From Scortum barcoo (Eukaryota; Chordata; Actinopteri; Centrarchiformes; Terapontidae): a stretch of 64,000 nt of DNA. This document shows, in pieces, positions 60,643-64,000 of the stretch (positions within the stretch are counted from its first letter, which is position 1; every line of letters starts with the position of its first letter). Location of the stretch: the NCBI GenBank assembly GCA_023238725.1, contig CM041547.1:19787144-19851143 (forward strand). Direction: 5' to 3'. The position numbers were made by a program, and so were the translations under genes. Under the pieces are notes generated by a model. It was not told the origin of the DNA. It did not search any database and saw only the letters and a program-made list of their open reading frames with translations.

Positions 60643-60780
60643 CGGAGTGTCTGTGTGCAGTCAGTCCTGAAGCCTTTGGATTTGTCTTTCGGAGTTTAAT
60701 TAAAACGTTTTATTTAACTTCTGGTGCCTACAGGTGTACGTGTAGGGCGTCTCGCTCTACGGGTTTTATTTGAATCGAAG
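60620..60780 (+). other. wbp11: wbp11 non-coding first exon (predicted)
   Basis: Ends at CGAAG|GTAAAG (60780). An alternative donor ACAG|GTGTAC lies at 60733. The start is approximate. The next exon begins at 61269 after TTGGCAG and carries the ATG. Confidence 0.65.
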
Positions 60781-61291
60781 GTAAAGTCAAGTTTGGCCTC
60801 CTGTGCTGCTGTCGATGCTAACGCGGCCCTAGCTACAAGTGCGAGCTAACTCACCAGCCAAATGCTGCATGACTGATTCAGATATTTACCTCAGGAACTT
60901 TTACTGGCTTTATAAGGTTAGCCAGCCGCTTAAAACACCTGCTGCGTTTGATTATGCTGCATCTAACAGAGAAAGGAGGATTCTGCATTGATTTGCCTTG
61001 TTTAACTTTATTTTAACTTCTGAGCTAACAGCGGCAATACGTCACATTCAAGAAGACATGTAGTGTTTATTTTTCACTTATATGTTATATTCCCAAATAG
61101 CTGCAATGTTACTTTTAATGCAACCAATATGCCTAGTGTCTGCACGAGTATTGATATCAGAGTTCTCCTCTCAAACATGCTCCATGTTGAATTGATTGTG
61201 AAATGCAAATATAAGGTGAAGATGTGCAAAGCTCTTTCGTCATTGTTTTGTGTTTTGATACTTGGCAGGGTGAAGGAGACACACCGGAACC

Positions 61292-64000
61292 ATGGGGCGA
61301 CGCTCAACCTCCTCCACCAAGAGTGGGAAGTTTATGAATCCCACCGATCAGGCCAGTAAGTACTGACCATAAATAAGATCTGTTTCCTCTGACACCGACC
61401 CGCTACATGACACATGGAGGATTATTTACCTGTTGTTGTTGTTGTTAGGTGTCTGAATGATAACTAGTGTTTGCTTGTTCTTTACGTCTCTTACAGGAAA
61501 GGAGGCCAGGAAAAGGGAGTTAAAAAAGGTACTCAAGGCTGTGAAACACCATTTCACTTTTTAATGTACTGTTTCATATTAAATACAGCAGTAATGTTAT
61601 TGTGTTGATAACATTTTGCTTCACTTGTAAATACTCCTGCCAGAACAAGAAGCAAAGAATGATGGTGAGAGCGGCGGTGCTAAAGATGAAAGACCCCAGA
61701 CAGATAATCAGAGACATGGAGAAGCTGGATGAGATGGGTGAGGGGCCTGAATGTGTATGCTGTTGAACTGGCTCTTGTGCAATCAAAAAGGACTTTTGCG
61801 GCTGTAGATGTGTTTACTGTTCTCGTTTATCTTACTGTGAAGTTTGAAGGATGGATAGGTTCATATTGTTTTTAGGATTATGGAGTATTTTGACACTCAT
61901 TCAGGAAAAAAAATCATATGTTTCGAAATTTGCTGGAAAATAAAGCTTTTCTGTCGCACCCTCAACAGAATTCAACCCAGTTCAGCAGCCCTTGCTGAAT
62001 GAGAAAGTGCTGAGGGACAAGAGGAAGAAGCTACGCGAGACATTTGAACGCATTGTCCGCCTGTACGAGAGAGAGAATCCTGATACCTACAAGGAGCTAC
62101 GTAAACTGGAATTAGACTATGAGACCAAACGAGGGCAGCTGGCTCTCTACTTTGACTCTGTTAAGGTGTGTTAGAGTGTGTGTGTGTGTGTTTGTTTGAT
62201 GAATATACAATTAGTTTCTGTAGGATTTGTATAAATGCATGTTTTAATGAGAGAGTATCATATGTGCACTTTCATAAAAGTGTGTTGGTTGGACTGAGAT
62301 GCAGTGATGTGAAAATGATTTTGGTTTCAGTCATAAAGCTCCACAGCAGTGAATATGATTATAACGCCAAGGTTTTGGCATAGCATTGAATTTAGCTAAT
62401 TATTTAGTGGGAAGTCTAGGATGTTTGAGTATTTTGGTTCAGTTGCTGAAATCTTTACACAGTGTGTTGATCTTGATATCGTATTCGTCGTAATTTGCGG
62501 GGACTCTGGTGACACTCTCTTTCCTATCATGCATTTTATGTCCTCTTTTTCAGAATGCAGAGTCAGTGGAGGTTGACAGCATTCCTTTACCAGATATGCC
62601 TCATGCCCCCTCCAACATCCACATCCAGGACATCCCTTTACCAGGAGCTCAGCCTCCTTCCATCCTGAAGAAGAACTCTTCTTTTGGGTAGGCATTAACA
62701 AGTTTATGTAAAGGCTTTCTGCAGATAAACTTGGTAAATGAGGCTGCTGAGTATAACTATGCCACTGAGATCATTCTGTTTCAATTGATCTCTCAGTAAA
62801 GGACCTCTGTCAGCTTCCTCTGGACCGGTTTTGGCAACAGTGCCAGGTGTCCCACGTTTGCCTCCAGGGAAGAAGCCCCCTGGGCCCCCACCTGGGCCTC
62901 CACCTCCGCAGGTCCTGGCACTGTACGGTATTCCTTCTCGACGAGGTTACGGCACAGACATGGGTAACGTGCAAACTCTTCCCTTAATAACCACATTTTT
63001 AAATGCTGATTTAAAAAAAAAAATAATAATAATAATAATTTTTATAAGAAAGAACTTTTCTGTCGTAACTGTGTTGTTGCTCACATTTCCACTTGATGCC
63101 CTGACACTGTTTTTTACCTGAACAGAGCCTTCCATTCCTGGTTTGGATAAGGACTCTGTCATGGAGATGGGCAGAGATCGGGACAGCGGCAGTGAGAGTG
63201 ACAGAGATCGGGATGATGTAGACGACGACGAAAGCGACTCTGAAGAGGACAGTGAAGAAGAGAGAGATGAAGGGGTAGATGGCGACCAGAGAATGAGTGT
63301 GGACAGGCAGGATGATGAGAGAGAAAGGGAAGAGGAGAGAGACAGAAATGACAGGCATTCTGGTGAGTATTTCAGAAGTTCACACCAGTATTAGGAAACT
63401 TGCATGTACATTACATCATCATCCACATCACCATCATTATTATTATTATTATTAGTAGTAGTAGTATTAATTTTATTATTATTATTATTTCCTACAAAGT
63501 GTGTTGATGTGATGATTGGCAAAGATGATACACAATGTATTTTCTAGGAGATGTGTTTGCACTCTGCATTTCACAATTAAACATCTTATAGATTATACTT
63601 TGTGTTTGCACATGAATTCCTTTGATAATTGTGTTTATGTCTAACTACTTTAGGTCGTATTGTACGTTTTGCGGACATGCCTCCAGAGGCCCCCCGTGAA
63701 GGGAAGAGGAAGAAAAAGAGAATGGTGAAGAGAACCAAGGCAATCACCCCCCTGCAGGCCATGATGTTGAGGATGGCAGGTACTGTAGTATGAGTGTGTC
63801 TTTGCTGCAGTTTTACCAGGCTAGTACACCTGAATTTCTGTTTCTGATGACATGATACAATTTTTTTTCCTTCAGGTCAGTCGGTTCCTGAAGAGGAAGA
63901 AGAAGAGGAGGTAGAGGAGGAATACACAGATGAATCAGACGGCTCGGACATTGAGGACAGGGGACCACCTGGGGACAACCAGCCTCACCTTATGCCCAAT
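61292..64000 (+). CDS. wbp11: WW domain-binding protein 11 (N-terminal 392 codons, runs off window)
   Basis: Nuclear spliceosome-associated protein (also called NpwBP/SIPP1) that binds the WW domain of PQBP1 through proline-rich motifs and also protein phosphatase 1. Coding exons: 61292-61355, 61497-61528, 61644-61737, 61969-62165, 62554-62687, 62797-62963, 63126-63362, 63654-63779 and 63876 to beyond 64000; all phases agree. The N-terminus MGRRSTSSTKSGKFMNPTDQ is essentially that of human WBP11. Next come a basic, probably nuclear-targeting segment (RKEARKRELKK), a helical charged region, SIPLPDMPHAPSNI and IPLPGAQPPSILKK, and a WW-binding motif LPPGKKPPGPPPGPPPPQ. An acidic/Arg-rich exon follows (63126), then IVRFADMP (PP1-docking RVxF-like) and LTPLQAMMLRMAGQ. 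The C-terminal proline-rich half lies outside the window. Confidence 0.97.
63436..63490. repeat. (ATT)n/(AGT)n microsatellite in wbp11 intron
   Basis: Compound trinucleotide tract of ATT and AGT units between two wbp11 coding exons. Confidence 0.85.

Noticed and set aside
1..64000. CRISPR arrays, operons, phage or plasmid features, rRNA or tRNA genes
   Set aside because: Gene structure is eukaryotic throughout; no regular spacer arrays, and no tRNA or rRNA signature was noticed by eye. A tRNAscan or Rfam search would settle small RNAs.

Overview
This is nuclear DNA from a ray-finned fish, most likely a percomorph teleost. The genes are split by short GT-AG introns, microsatellites and degenerate MITE-like repeats are abundant, and the proteins match vertebrate families. 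The osteocalcin has a mature chain of only 45 residues, which is typical of advanced teleosts. There are no bacterial, phage or organellar features.

Layout. (1) 1-11.3 kb, plus strand: the 3' half of an RBFOX2-type splicing factor gene. The window holds the sequence after the RRM (seven constitutive or alternative coding exons plus a second, mutually exclusive exon), followed by a long 3' UTR. (2) 17.0-20.7 kb, minus strand: a GPRC5-family orphan receptor gene, best matched to GPRC5A by its C-terminal tail. (3) 23.7-25.35 kb, minus strand: the inhibitory gamma subunit of photoreceptor cGMP phosphodiesterase (pde6h type), with a TATA box and a CRX-like site. (4) 25.4-45.1 kb: a gene desert of about 20 kb with MITEs, a minisatellite and stretches that look like conserved non-coding DNA. 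(5) 45.14-48.08 kb, plus strand: matrix Gla protein (mgp). (6) 50.19-51.72 kb, plus strand: osteocalcin (bglap). (7) 55.87-57.59 kb, plus strand: a phafin-like PH-FYVE gene. (8) 60.6 kb to the end, plus strand: wbp11, which continues past the window.

The pde6h-mgp-wbp11 neighbourhood and the GPRC5A-type receptor recall human 12p12-p13 synteny (from general knowledge, not a search). The RBFOX2 gene next to them is a different association from the human one. The two Gla-protein genes lie in tandem, share intron phases 1-1-2, and both act in mineralised-tissue biology; the other genes have unrelated roles.

Most notable observations: an apparent one-base deletion in an rbfox2 coding exon that would truncate the protein (real or an assembly error); a recognisable pair of mutually exclusive rbfox2 exons flanked by UGCAUG motifs; the shared intron phases of mgp and bglap; a near-identical direct repeat of about 0.45 kb bracketing the phafin gene; and complementary (CA)n/(UG)n tracts in mgp intron 1. 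I found no evidence of a wholly new biological system. All splice calls were made by eye from reading frame, phase and GT-AG sites.
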